Notes: generated by a model not told the origin, from the sequence alone. 64,000 bases of DNA from Glossina fuscipes (GCF_014805625.2 NW_023998464.1:1397564-1461563); one strand, 5' to 3'; positions 23,376-34,919 are shown, numbered from the stretch's first letter. Numbers and translations are program-made.

Positions 23376-23711
23376 CTAGTCCTTATGCCCATACTGCCGC
23401 TCGTCTGTGTGTATAATACATTGGTCAGTACTTCTCAGGAATGAAAAAAAAATTTGCTTTGTAAAATTTTCAACGTTAATCGTCAACTTTGTGCCCTTCG
23501 AGAGTGGTGTAGTGGTTTCAACGTTTCTCGAACACTCAATAATGTTTTTATAAAATGATTTGTTAACAACCTCAGCATCAGTTTTCGCAATGAACTTATC
23601 ATTCAATCCAAACCATTTTCTCTGTAGTGGCACTTTGATATTTGCAAACAGGTAGTAGTCGCTGTCGGGAAGTTCTAGAAAGTGTGCTGCGGGTGAGGTA
23701 TTAATTCTCAT
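23376..23711 (-). pseudogene. mariner-type transposase, C-terminal remnant (minus strand)
   Basis: The 111-codon frame contains LPDSDYYLFANIK at residues 14-26, corresponding to the mariner YSPDLAPSDYYLF block, with the third catalytic Asp at residue 18. It then reads KWFGLNDKFIAKTDA and KSFYKNIIE, matching the 'RF.S.EE.I...DAYF....KSFYK.GIE' order of these proteins. After IIE the family frame continues one base over: the shifted reading gives an EKR-stop-NH pattern where EKRW is expected. The visible frame is therefore mariner only for its first roughly 70 residues. The 3' part resembles the short mariner 3' end (IFFSFLRSTD), typical of sequence just past the stop. This sequence differs from the 18 kb and 41.7 kb copies, so it is a second mariner lineage. 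No inverted repeats found. Confidence 0.75.
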
Positions 23712-25469
23712 TTGAACGTTCGCGTTTTTGCCTGTGTACCCAACTTGGGAGGCAATGCATTGAGCCCATTGGATGCAAAGGAGTTATTACAATGCTCCCC
23801 GCTCTTCAACGCTAGGTTTGAACGTTGTCTTCTCCGTCGAAAGACAATTACATGTCTTAAGCAATTGATTAAAATGACTTGAAATGTTAATAGTCTTGGT
23901 TCGATGGTTAGCACTCTTTGACAATAAATGTGCGTGTACCTTATCCGACCATTCGGATGTCATTGTGCCTTTAGATAGTAAATTGCAGGATAACAGAGAC
24001 CTTTAAGAGATAAATGAGGCTTTCTAGGGACGACATTCGCAATTCCTCTTATTCATTCAGTCTGAAAGTCCTCTTCAGTCCTCTTGACATTGGAATCGTG
24101 CTAAAACGACAAAAAAACATTGACTGTCTTTAAGTTTAAAATTTCAAATTTTCATTTTCTTCCTTCCTTGAAAAATGATAAGCACATAATATATATATAA
24201 AATAATCTGTTTTGTAAACTTATTTCAGTTACAAATAACTATTTAGATGGGCTTGCACTCTTTTACTCACCCCGTTTTTGGCACAACAAAACCGTAGATA
24301 TCTACGATAACCTCCGATAGATAATGAGAAAATGTTCTTTCAATTCTGTGGTTTTTTTTTTTTTTTTGTGTGAACTCATATATATACATATATGTATGTA
24401 AGCTTTTGAAGGTGTTGCCGCAAACGTTTATGTGCAGATAACCTAAATGTCAACTAGACTCTATAGTTTCAATTAAATTCCCACGAATCAGATTTTAATT
24501 AAAATCTTTGGTAAACATGGTTATTGAAATGTGACTACATCAATAAGAATATATGTTCGTATGTAGGCGTTTATATTCATCCATATAAAATTGTGCAAGT
24601 GTTGGTGTTCTATTTTATATTTATTCACACATATACACATATAGAGGCAGTGAGAACACGGTTATACGTAATAATATATGCATAGTTTGCTTACATAAAA
24701 CTAAACATCTCATAAGGGTGGTCTTAATATTGTCTCTCGTTGCCTCGAAAATAAGAACTAACTTCCCGAGAATTACGCTTGTTCTCGCCTGAAACCTGAA
24801 CGTAACTTCACCTATCATACCGCAATTAAGCCAAGATATCTGTAAGAGTATAGCGATGTAACTATTTGTGGAAAGGGTAACCTCTGTCTTTCTAATCTGT
24901 TATTATTAATAATTATATTTTAAGGACCACGCTAACATTAGATATTCTGTTCATAAAAAGACCGTTTAGATTCACTGAAATCGTGAAAAATTTTCAATAA
25001 AATATTCAGCACACATGATATGATTTGCTTATATTGAAATGTTTGCTAGTAAATGCTTTTCGTATATGAGTTCTGAAAAAAAATTTTTTCATACCTTTTG
25101 AAATATAAAAGAGTCGTGTTCAATTTTGAATTGATATCAATTGACGATTTCATTTCATCTCTTTTCAAAATTACTGCTTAAAGAGTGAAGCCCGGCGCCG
25201 CTGAAGATTTAAAATGTTTTTTTTTTTCATTTTAATTGCGACTCTGTTAAGAAGGCAAACGTTCTTGCCCTATGTGGGTGGCTTAAATTGGAAGTCTACA
25301 GGAACATTAGAAGCTATATTGTTGTCGAGCACTTGGAAATGTGTTTTAGTTACAATTGGCTTAGAAAAGATAGTTGAGCGGTTGGCAAATGCCATCTGTA
25401 AAACGTTGGATTATCTATAGTATATGTATTTCAGAAAAGGAATGCCTCGTTTACGTGTAACACGGTGAA
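23712..25469. other. Noncoding stretch
   Basis: Could include more mariner sequence upstream of the remnant (minus strand, 23708-23914 frame), but no motif is readable. A poly-T run lies at about 24352-24366. Nothing else. Confidence 0.45.
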
Positions 25470-25565
25470 GCTGAAACACATAGGATACGCGTTCGCATCT
25501 TAGGGAGTGTGTGCCCAACGAGCACATGTTATATCTTCACCGACGGTGTACCCCTATAATCCAGT

Positions 25566-25645
25566 AAGATCTACAGCATTGAAATTTCAACCCGTGAATA
25601 CTGATTTCGTAGTCACGACACTTATCCACTCGGCTATATGGAGCC
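25566..25645 (-). mobile_element. tRNA-like sequence, probable SINE head (minus strand)
   Basis: On the minus strand: CTCCATATAGCCGAGTGGAT, a match to the Pol III A box (TRGYNNANNNG), then about 45 bases later CACGGGTTGAAATTTC in the B-box position (GGTTCRANTCC, with two mismatches). The spacing is that of a tRNA of 75-80 bases. Downstream (25470-25565 on the plus strand) the sequence is not A-rich and I cannot find the I-like tail. It may be a SINE of another family or a tRNA pseudogene. The B-box decay rules out a functional tRNA. Confidence 0.5.
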
Positions 25646-28502
25646 TTGAATAATTGCATTATCATAAGAATTTTTTTTACAGCATTCTGAGATCATGGAC
25701 ACTTCACTAGTCACAAGACTTTTTTAATTTCACACGTTTTCTGGACTTGAAGAGCTTGTTTTATAATAAAATTGATATTGTCGACTTTTATTGGCATTGT
25801 CGCCTCGGAATATCACATTTGATGAAAAGAGCTAAGGAAGCTATGATAAGAAGACAAGTTGTTTTCTCTTAGAAGCAATCATAACTCCCAACGTCAGAGT
25901 ATTGACTTCAATTTCATTACATTCCAAAATATGGAAAGAGCTCATTAGTATCTCTGCGCGATAATTTTTTATGAGTTTTGGTGTAACAACGGTATACAGA
26001 GCTCAATGGTCGGTGCGATTAACGTTTCCTTAAAGGTTTCTTTTGGTCTCTGTTTATTTTTATAAATTATTTTTGTTATTATTATCTATCGTATTATTAT
26101 TAAAATATGTTTACGATTATTATTTAACAATTTATTTATATAATTGTCTCAGTGCCCGGAGGCTTAGCTCAATTATGTATTAATATACTTATGAATAAAT
26201 ATATTATCTACGCTTTATGTATGCAGAATTTCATATTTATTTCGTTGCAATTTATAACTTCGCTTATTACATACAAAACTGCATTAGTTTCATAATCAAC
26301 TTTTCGTGTATTCTCGTAAGTAAGTTGAAGGCTGTAGTATCATGTATACAAATTTATATGTGTACGTATATATAATATATATAACTTACAAAATCTGCTT
26401 TTTTATATATCGATAATGTATTGATTGTACACTTTGGCCGAGCAAAGCTACATCGTAGGAGCATTCACAGCAAGCACTTGTAGCGAGGCACTGAATAACG
26501 CCTTGGTTATATCAAGTTGATACAGCAAGCCAAAGATACTTGCTAAGAGTAGTTTGTCTTTCAAATAATAATAATAATTCTCAAATGGATTCATTGTTGG
26601 AATGGCGCAAAAGTGGATTGAAGGCAGAATGCAAAGTTTGAAATTCAGAAGGACTTTAAACGGTAGGTGTGTGTAGTAAATGAATGTGAACCAAGGCACA
26701 ACAAAATTTAATTTTTCACTGCAATGCAATGCCGAATTTTGCAAAGAGTTCTCATTACTAATGGTATGTTTGATTTTACGCATCCGATATAATACGTTTT
26801 GACCAATATTTATGATAAGATACTTTACAAATTTCGCTTCGCCTAACCAACAACCGCAACAAGCAATTCATGCTTATCCCTGGATAGTTGTGGTTTAAAT
26901 CGAAAATATTCAGTTTCTGTGGCATTTTGAGCTAGTTTGACCAGTATAGAATGGCATCATTTTATATATGAGCCTTTTGACTGGCGAACACAGCGACCCT
27001 TCATTAGAAATCGTTATTTGCTTATGTCAAACAACAATAGCCCCAGTACGCTATTTCGGGTAACACCATAACCTAGTGAACTAGCGGAACTTAACCGCCA
27101 CTAGTAATTTTCTAATGTCGAAAAAGATTCGAGCATATGCACAGTTATTGGCATAAACCCGATTTGGGGTAGTTTTTATTGTTTCATGTCCACGAGTTAA
27201 AAAGTTTTCGCAAAAATGCTTCGCAAGTATGTTTAATTAAACTCAGAACTGCTTCTTTCGTTCTTCAATTTTTCGGAAAATTAACCAAAATAACGAAATT
27301 GTTGTTTTTTTACTCGTGGATACTTGGACGATTTACTTGATGCAAAAAGCCAGTATCGTTTCCGGCAAGGTTCGAGTGGCTTGCATTCATCCGGAAACAA
27401 TACAACAGAGACGTTTTCTCGGTTTAGCGATGCCTTTATAATCCACTGCGAGATTTCTATTGGTATTCTTAAAAAGTGATCTACGGCAACTACTCTTCTA
27501 ACATATCAGCACGGAAGCATCAATGTTCCGAGAGATGGTAAAGATTATTGCTATAATGCCGCTAACTTCTGCAAACGACTTGACAGCATCTGACGAAATA
27601 TCATCAGCGTCTTCATGTGTCATCAATTGTGCATTTAGAATCTTAGATCTTGCGGTATTCTATCTTCTGAAATCGACAAACTCGGAACCGAAATAGTGCT
27701 TTTAATTTCGTAGGGCTACCTTGCGTTGAACTGATCACTAAACTAGACTAACGTTGCATTCCTAGACGCTTGCAAAAATTTGACATCTCATGGCCGTCAG
27801 AAATATCAGAATTATTAAATCAATCTCAAACCAGCCAAAGGATACGAAATGAATTTTCTTTTCAAGTTTCCAAATTCCTAAAACCTACAAATCTTATCTT
27901 GTGAAGATAAAACTATAAATAAAAATAAATTTGATGATCGAGATGATTAAATCTATGTCTAGTAATAGAACAGTTGGAGTAATGTGTGTAGACCAACCTT
28001 TAATTTTTTTCTTAAATGCTTTTTCTGTCCCTAAAATTTTTAGTTTTTTATTAAAACACGTTGAACATGAGGTACGACTGATTTTAACGTATGATAAAAT
28101 GAATTGCCAGCAGTGATATCCAACCTTCTATTCTATTCTAACGGTTTCATTAAAGATATGTTGAGGATATGGATAGAAGTGGTATTTAGCAAGTTAAAGG
28201 ATCTCGACGAGTTACGATGTTTCAAACCCAATGACTTCTAGCAACGAAGGCTAACGATTCCCATTAGGATGTGTCTAACAAACATTTTAGGGCGAAGTTC
28301 AACAGAAAGGAGTGCGTGCATATTTACAATGTCTGACCATTCCTTAGTCAATAACGCCGTTAAATAGTAAAGAAAATATTTCCGTGATAGTTAATAGCAT
28401 TTTCACGCCGATATTAATATTTTACGACCGCATTCTTTATTTAGCAAAGCATTGTTGACTTGCTCACTGTGTTACATTTCTATTGCGTTCAAATTAAAAG
28501 AG
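25646..28502. other. Noncoding stretch before the assembly gap
   Basis: The 111-codon minus-strand frame at 26448-26783 has no recognised domain. A small (TAA)n run at 26562-26577 is isolated. The stretch 27300-27780 has a less AT-biased composition and, on the minus strand, pieces with acidic protein-like composition, but with many stops and no recognised family. Nothing in 28081-28502 resembles the 5' part of the LINE that starts right after the gap. Confidence 0.45.
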
Positions 28503-28902
28503 NNNNNNNNNNNNNNNNNNNNNNNNNNNNNNNNNNNNNNNNNNNNNNNNNNNNNNNNNNNNNNNNNNNNNNNNNNNNNNNNNNNNNNNNNNNNNNNNNN
28601 NNNNNNNNNNNNNNNNNNNNNNNNNNNNNNNNNNNNNNNNNNNNNNNNNNNNNNNNNNNNNNNNNNNNNNNNNNNNNNNNNNNNNNNNNNNNNNNNNNNN
28701 NNNNNNNNNNNNNNNNNNNNNNNNNNNNNNNNNNNNNNNNNNNNNNNNNNNNNNNNNNNNNNNNNNNNNNNNNNNNNNNNNNNNNNNNNNNNNNNNNNNN
28801 NNNNNNNNNNNNNNNNNNNNNNNNNNNNNNNNNNNNNNNNNNNNNNNNNNNNNNNNNNNNNNNNNNNNNNNNNNNNNNNNNNNNNNNNNNNNNNNNNNNN
28901 NN
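28503..28902. other. Assembly gap of 400 N
   Basis: A run of exactly 400 undetermined bases. All frames spanning it are artefacts. It interrupts the I-clade LINE that resumes at 28903, so the missing reverse transcriptase N-terminus may lie in it. Confidence 1.
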
Positions 28903-30765
28903 GTCGCATCGGCGGTTCAAAGTTAGAATCAACAATCATCTTTCTGATTTCTTTCTGCTAAAGAATGGCATTCCGCAAGGATCTCCTCTCTCTGTCACGC
29001 TTTTCCAGATCGCTTTCAACGAAATTAGTGAAATTCTTTGCCGTGTACCAAGAGTGGAACATTGTCTCTACGCGGACGATGTATACATTTTTACAAAAGA
29101 AAAAGACAACACGAAAGCAATCAACATCCTCGAATCTATTGCATGTGAGATCTCCACATGGGCAAACTCGTCAGGAGCTAAAATTTCTATACAAAAATCA
29201 AAAAAATGCACATTTGTCGAAAACAAATGTGCGATGCAGGAAACCTACTGATGCATATTAACGACTTACCAGTACTAAATGTGCAGACGCTCCATGTTCT
29301 CGGGCTCACGCTTTCCAACAATTATCGTTGGAAAACGCACTGTCTTCGGTTAAAAAACTCCCTTTTAACAAGGGTAAATTTCATACAGTACGTTGCTTGG
29401 AGAAGCCATGCGCATATTAACACTATTGCTTATCTTACGAAAATGCTTGTGTTAAGCAAGATTGACTATGCTTTGATAATTTATGGCAATAGCTGCAAAT
29501 CTAATATCAACATCCTTAAACCGGTCTATCACCAAGCCGTCAGAGCAAGTTGTTATGCTTTTCGGACGACGCCCGTAAATAATATTATAATTGAAACTGG
29601 TCTCCCAATTTTAGAAAATAGACTGTATGAGTTAAAAGCTAAAATAGTCCCTAAGCTTCTTAATTCAAACAAATCCATTCTCGGTGATGACGTAAGAAAG
29701 ATTAATATTGCGAAGAAAATTCCAAAGTCACCATCTGCAATTGACCATTGTTTGTGCATCGCAAACGAATTGAACATTCCCTTAAAAATTTCCCGCTCTT
29801 TCGGTGTTGAACCTCCCTGGATTTTGAAAGACTGCTCTTTTGACATCTCACCGTCTATGCACAAGAAAGAAGATACTCCAAATTACGTCTTCAGGAATCT
29901 AATAGCTGAGAAAACCCAAGTATTGGACAATACTGGTTGAAATCTTTTGTACACAGACGGCTCAAAATCTCCTGGTCTGCCTCCTGCTTGTGCGGTGGTA
30001 GATGCTACAGGACGGGTTCTTCTCAACCACATATTTCACGAAAGTACTTCAACTTTCATAACCGAAGCCAGAGCTATCCTTCACGCTGCCAACCTTGCCC
30101 ATAAAAACAAACTCAAAACCGTCATTGTTACTGACAGTTTGTCTGTATTACTAGCTACCCGGAACCCTTCGACTTCAAGATGGAGCACCATCAACAAATT
30201 AAGGAATATAATTACTACACTCGACGGAAAAATTAAAATGTTATGGGTACCAAGTCACATCGGTTTACTGGGAAATGAGCAGGCTGATCGAGCGGCAAAG
30301 TATGCTGCTTCTGCTCCTCTAATTGTGGATGATGTCATGGAAAAGTTGGATCTTCAAAGATACATTGGAAGAAAAGTTAAAGAGAAAATTGCAGAGGGAA
30401 ATTTACAATACCATCATCAACACTACTCTTGCATTAACCCTCAATTAACTCCACCTCTGTATCCAACAAATGTTGAGAAAACCAAGATCTAAACATTTTG
30501 GAGAATTCGCCTTGGTCATACAATTGCAACTCACCAATGGATCCTGAAGAAGTCTTCTTCCCCAATTTGCTGTTGTGGACAAACTCTTACTATAAAGCAC
30601 ATTCTCTGCAACAGCATCAACTTTTCCTTGGCTAGAAGTATTGCATTTGGAACGATTAACCCTTTGAACATTCTACAATCAGCTTCAGAACAGAATATCA
30701 GTTCTATACATTACTTTGAGCCGATAGCCTGTGTTGCTAGTGCTCAATGTCTTTTTTTAGTCTAA
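28903..30765 (+). pseudogene. I-clade non-LTR retrotransposon ORF2: RT plus RNase H
   Basis: 3' part of a LINE polyprotein. RT domain: NGIPQGSPLSVTLFQIAFNE at about 28963-29022, then the active site CLYADDVYIF at about 29060-29090. Next come thumb-type sequences (VLGLTLSNNYRWKTH near 29298). The RNase H domain follows: YTDGSK (first catalytic Asp, 29950), TEARAILHAA (Glu), VTDSLS (second Asp) and WVPSHIGLLGNEQADRAAK (His and last Asp). The C-terminus has CCCGQTLTIKHILCN, the cysteine/histidine motif of RNase H-bearing LINEs. RT with downstream RNase H, and a (TAA)n end, place it in the I group. Damage: one frameshift at an A-run near 29200-29206, an in-frame TGA at 29938-29940 between RT and RNase H, and a TAA at 30490-30492. 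The natural stop appears to be TAA at 30763-30765. Endonuclease and ORF1 are not visible. Confidence 0.92.
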
Positions 30766-30813
30766 GAATTCATTTCATTAGTCTAAAATTAAAATGATAA
30801 TAATAATAATAAA
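30718..30813 (+). repeat. I-clade LINE 3' end with (TAA)n tail
   Basis: Contains GAGCCGATAGCC, TTGCTAGTGCTC, the last codons and stop of ORF2, then a short 3' UTR with TTAGTCTAA twice and a terminal run of about five TAA units (30797-30813). This end block is what the SINE at 13625 and the fragment at 9589 share. Confidence 0.85.
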
Positions 30814-30939
30814 AGCAATGCTCTGCTGATGTGTCATGAATACACACGTTTATTTGTTTATTGTTGCTGCCTCGACGGAGGAGAGTTAAGTTAAGATGTC
30901 CTCTCAACCCGAAGCAAAAAGAAATCATTATAAGTAAAT

Positions 30940-31435
30940 ATTGCGGTTGCTGTTAAGAAAGCAAGATCTCTGGTTGGGTGTTAAAAAAGATTGTTCAAGG
31001 AATTGGATGAACCTTATGTTGCCAAGAGTTTGTGTACATCTTTATTGAGGCCATGGCTTGAGTACGCATCTCTTGTTTGGCTTCCTAGTTAAAGACGCCA
31101 TATTGCTTTCTTCAGTCTGTTCAGTTTGACTTTTGCTCTGCTGGGTTGGTGTGGGACTCCAAATTCTCTCTTTTACCGTACAAAAACAGATTGAAACTCA
31201 AGGGCTCACCCTCTTTAGAGAAAGGACAGGAAATGTTGAGCATAGCGGTTTTATGGAATCTAATAAAGACTGACGTTCACTCAGCTGCGTTATTAGAACA
31301 CACGTTAGCATTTCCAGCAGGCTCTAAGAACATTTTACTCTTTTGAAGCTACTGCAACGCCAAACTAATTACGAGTTGCTCGCTCCGTTTCGTTTAATAT
31401 GTGAAGTATTGCCACTTGTTCGACTTCTCGGTTAT
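30940..31435 (+). pseudogene. Jockey/CR1-group LINE, C-terminal RT fragment
   Basis: One frame reads KKARSLVGC, then KRLFKELDEPYVAKSLC and LLRPWLEYASLVWLPS (about 30953-31092). A second frame, from about 31140, reads LVWDSKFSLLPYKNRLKLKG and SPSLEKGQ. A third ends NYELLAPFRLICEV (about 31366-31410). These align in order with the minus-strand LINE at 11506-12110 (KARSALGFIKRWSKELDDPY, LVRPILECASVVWSPS, LRPYENRLLLLSLPSLEKRR, YNYDLFNQLIVVC), so both come from the same or a sister family. At least two frameshifts and several stops. No RT catalytic motifs remain. It begins about 130 bases after the I-like (TAA)n tail. Confidence 0.75.
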
Positions 31436-31716
31436 GTTCGCTAATATAATTGCAAGGTTTATATTACGTAACTAATTAATTATTTTTCGTACCTTTGTTC
31501 GAAATCGTAGTCATTTTGCAAAAAGGAGAGTGCCAACAACAAACCGCACACAAACACACAGATGCACAGACGGGCAGACATGGCTAAACCAAGTCAGAAT
31601 TTATAACTGATCAAGAGTACATATGCTTTCTAGGGTCGCTCAAGCTTACTTTTGGGTGTTATGAAAAAAAAAATATATGAGTATATTCCCATCTTACAGT
31701 GATGGGTGTAAAAACA
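31436..31716 (+). repeat. Family B repeat, 3' fragment
   Basis: Shows ACAGACGGGCAGACATGGCT, TGATCAAGAGTACATATGCT, TCTAGGGTCGCTCAAGCTTA, TTTTGGGTGTTATGA and an end of GTGATGGGTGTAAAAA. The 5' boundary is approximate. Confidence 0.7.
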
Positions 31717-33500
31717 GTACATAGTCTACAGCTAAACCATTTTTTACTTTTTACTTTTATGAAAATGTTTTCTTAAAAGTTATTCTTCTTAACGGCAATT
31801 GATAAAAATTTCTGTCAATGCCAAATTTTTGCTTCTTAGTGTCTTTCTTTAGTAATGTTTCAGTCTTTCCTTACATATTTTATTTAATTCATCAAATAGA
31901 AGTAAAGTTTTTGTTTCTCTCAAAAAATTTCGATTCGAAGTTTTCTTTTCTTTCTTTCTTCTTTTTTTTCAGTTCTTGTTGCTAGGATTCCTCTATGGTT
32001 TCTTTGTAAAACTTCCTAAGAGGTAAGAAAGCCACAGAAACGATATCCATATAAACCCAATTCGAACGCAATCAGGGCGAACCAATGTGCGTTCTGAGTT
32101 TGCCAAGAACTCTAAAGCAACATTTTGTTTCCAATTTTTAGCGCATACATATTTTTGGAGAAATCAACATATTTCACAAAATTTTTATTGCATTTTACAT
32201 GAAAAAGTTCTATTAAAAATTTATATAAAAAAACTTTACAAATATTCTCATTTTCTGTGGTGTTAAATGTATATATAAATTATGTATGCGTACACGGTAG
32301 CTCAGTAAAGTCTGCATACAGTATATCGAATTTCTCTCTGCATTTATGGATTCTGGGTCAAAAAAAAATACTTCATAAGAAGCCAAAACTTAAACCGAAT
32401 GCTTTTTAAAACATTTTTTTTGAAAATTTGTGGATCTGAAAATATTTCGATCGGTTTCGCGTTGAATACTAATCGGCTTATATCTTTATAGCTCAACAGC
32501 ACTATTCTTGGGTTAATTTGTTATAATTCTTGCAATATGTCGTTTTTCGTCCTCTGTTGGTTTGTTTGGTTGGCCTGATTGAGGCGCGTTTTCTGGATTA
32601 TTTGCGTAACAGTTTGAACAGTAGCACGACCGATTCCGATCGATGTTGCTATTTCTGCATTCTATTTTACCACATTTCTTAACTTTATAATCACATTTCT
32701 AACTTCTTGGGAAACTCCCTTGGGTTTCTGTATATTTTGTTACATTTTAAGACAAAGAAGTAAAAAAACTCGATTTAATTTATTGCTTACGTACACTAAA
32801 GCAATTACGAAGACTAAGTATCGTTAACTGATGATATTCGTTTCCCAATCTTTCAGAGGTATGTAGTTTTTTTAGTGTTTTTTTTTTTTTTTTTTTTTGA
32901 GACTAAAGTATATTTTTTGCTTATAACTTTATGTTAACTCAAAAAAACAAAAGTCTTGAGGTGTTATTTAATATAAGTTGTTGTTTGTTTATTTATTTTT
33001 TGATCCTCAGCCCAAAAAAGCAACTTTTAATAATTTTCGGTACTGTGCGTAAACTTTATTGGCCTGCTGTATATAAATATATATAAGATTTATATATATG
33101 TAAATTTTCTTTCAACTACTTTTCAACAACAACCAAGTACACCATGACAAGCAATTAATAGCAAGGGGAACAAGTTTTCTGATGGAAACCAGTAGACTCT
33201 GAAACCAAATGTGAGTAAAACGTTTAAAACATATAAAGTCTTTTTCTATTGCTACTGTATAAATTAAGATTGTTAGTCACTTGTTTACAACATTCATTGT
33301 TTTCCTTTAAGCGTTGCAGGAAATTTGATTTAATTATGTGATGGTGCCTGCATGTGCGGGCAACTGAGATAAGATATATACATCCTGTAGTTTATATAGA
33401 AAATCCTTTAATTAACTGAGCACTATATTGGCTTTCAATAGCTTGGAGTGCGCACAATAAAATTAACGTTGGTTTAAAAGTTACGGTGGAATAACAGAAT
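31717..33500. other. AT-rich noncoding stretch
   Basis: Contains a 21-base poly-T run (32878-32898). No gene or repeat supported. Confidence 0.55.
32878..32898. repeat. Poly-T run
   Basis: Twenty-one consecutive T. On the minus strand this is an A-tail-like run, but no retroposed sequence is recognised beside it. Confidence 0.9.
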
Positions 33501-34220
33501 AGTAAGTAAGAAAATTAAATTCGGTCGGGACTGAATCTTTTATACCCATCACCAAGCAAAAACAAAAGAAGTGAGAGAACAGAATTCTTAGGCTCAATAA
33601 TGGAGAGCAGTGCAGTTGATTTCTTCTATTTTCAAAATAAAAGTGTGGGTGTCGTACGCGTGCCCTTTGAAAAGTATAGGTGAATTTCAAACTCGCTAAT
33701 GGGAAACGTTCACCATAAATACTACAAAGCTACGCAAACGGACGAATGGGCAGACGAACAAGTGAAAGATGTTTCGATGCATTCAAGTGTTGTAACTGGT
33801 CAAGACTTTATAAAGTTTTTGAAGGTGAAGGGTAGAGCTGATCAATTTTCTCCATTTTGGTGCACAGATGCTACAGCGTCGTCCATTGAATGTGCATTTA
33901 AATTTTTGCACATTTATTTGGTCTAGCTTATGAATAATGAACAAAACACCATTTTCCATTCCTATCAGAAAACAGATGTGTTCTTAATTTAAGTGGTGCT
34001 GCGGACGTGATCTTCGACTAATTTGGCCCATTTTCAATACTAATCTGCGTGCACGAACTTCCAATGTTTCTGCCGAATTTGAAGTCGATAGCTTCATTTT
34101 TGAGGCAAGGAAAATATTTAAAACAGACATTACACAGACTGACAGACTTCCTTCTGGGTGTTGCAAACGTTCTGACAAAATTAATATATCCTTCATCCCT
34201 CGGTAATGGGTATAAAAAAG
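33501..34220 (+). repeat. Family B repeat, full length with inverted ends
   Basis: Begins AGTAAGTAAGAAAATTAAAT, a TTCGGTCGGGACTGAA hairpin-like block and CTTTTATACCCATCACC (33536-33552), and ends CCCTCGGTAATGGGTATAAAAAAG (34197-34220), so the two ends are inverted copies of each other. The inner block CTTCCTTCTGGGTGTTGCAA with a following TTAATATATCC is the shared family 3' signature. The 5' 200 bases resemble the copy at 59661 closely (GATTTCTTCTATTTTCAA, CCTTTGAAAAGT). The frames 33481-33690 (minus), 33699-33926 and 34018-34267 lie inside this noncoding repeat. Confidence 0.78.
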
Positions 34221-34729
34221 AGTCGCATAAGTCGTTCTTAAGAAAACTCAAGAAAAGTTGTTATTAATTTAATGCATTATCGTGGAAACGAATTAAAAAA
34301 TTTATTTTTAATTTCATACTAAATAATAGAAAGAGAGTAATATCGCACCAGTGATTTCATAATTTTATCAGTTTTGTGTAATTTTCTGTGCACACACATC
34401 AGAACTTTCTAAGATATTTATACTTTTCATTTAAGCCTCAAGTAAGTTATACTAGCGCACTACATATATAAAATATTTCGAATGCAAATTAGTTCGGACC
34501 TTTTGCTAAGCGTGTGTAAGTAGTACTATGGGGCGCTAAGCAAAGCTTTAAGTTCTCCAATTAAAAATATAAGTATAGAAATTCGGGATCAAATAACAAA
34601 ACTCACTCAGGAAATGTTTGTAGTCCTAAATTTGAATGCTCTGCCGTCCTCGTTTTTATTAACAGTCTCTCCCTTGCATGTTTTTCTGCAGACGGCTTAT
34701 TATTTGCTCGAACGACGCTTTCATTAATA
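34221..34729. other. Noncoding stretch
   Basis: Nothing recognised. Confidence 0.5.
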
Positions 34730-34859
34730 TCACGATACCGAAATACGGGTGCTTTTGAGGATAGTCTCAAAAGACGAGGCAATTATTTAGGATGGAATGC
34801 GAAAGTGGCTTGAGTGATTGGAAAATATAGCTCAAAAGGAAGGACAATACTTTGATTAA
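34730..34859 (+). pseudogene. mariner-type transposase, extreme C-terminal scrap
   Basis: The frame ending at 34859 reads GMRKWLE, a TGA, then LENIAQKEGQYFD and a stop. It parallels the mariner ending at 1558 (RIRKLPERWEKIVFNDGQCFD) residue for residue in spacing, and the following PVHS-type codons resemble the SVHF that follows there, so the two scraps appear to be the same lineage. Only about 25 residues are convincing. A 7-bp-arm hairpin (TTTTGAG/CTCAAAA) lies just upstream at about 34753-34772. Confidence 0.5.
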
Positions 34860-34919
34860 CCTGTTCATTCATTATACTATACATCACCACTACAAAAGTG
34901 TATTAAGTTTGTGCTTGTA

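Noticed and set aside
26520..26580. Possible further I-like tail ending in (TAA)n
   Set aside because: AAGCCAAAG..TTGCTAAGAG only loosely resembles the tail block; too many mismatches to separate from chance next to a TAA run.
27300..27780. Possible decayed coding element on the minus strand
   Set aside because: Patchy acidic peptide pieces but frequent stops and no recognised family.
28452..29251. Long open frames across the assembly gap on both strands
   Set aside because: They are open only because N bases produce no stops. Only the part after 28903 is real LINE sequence.
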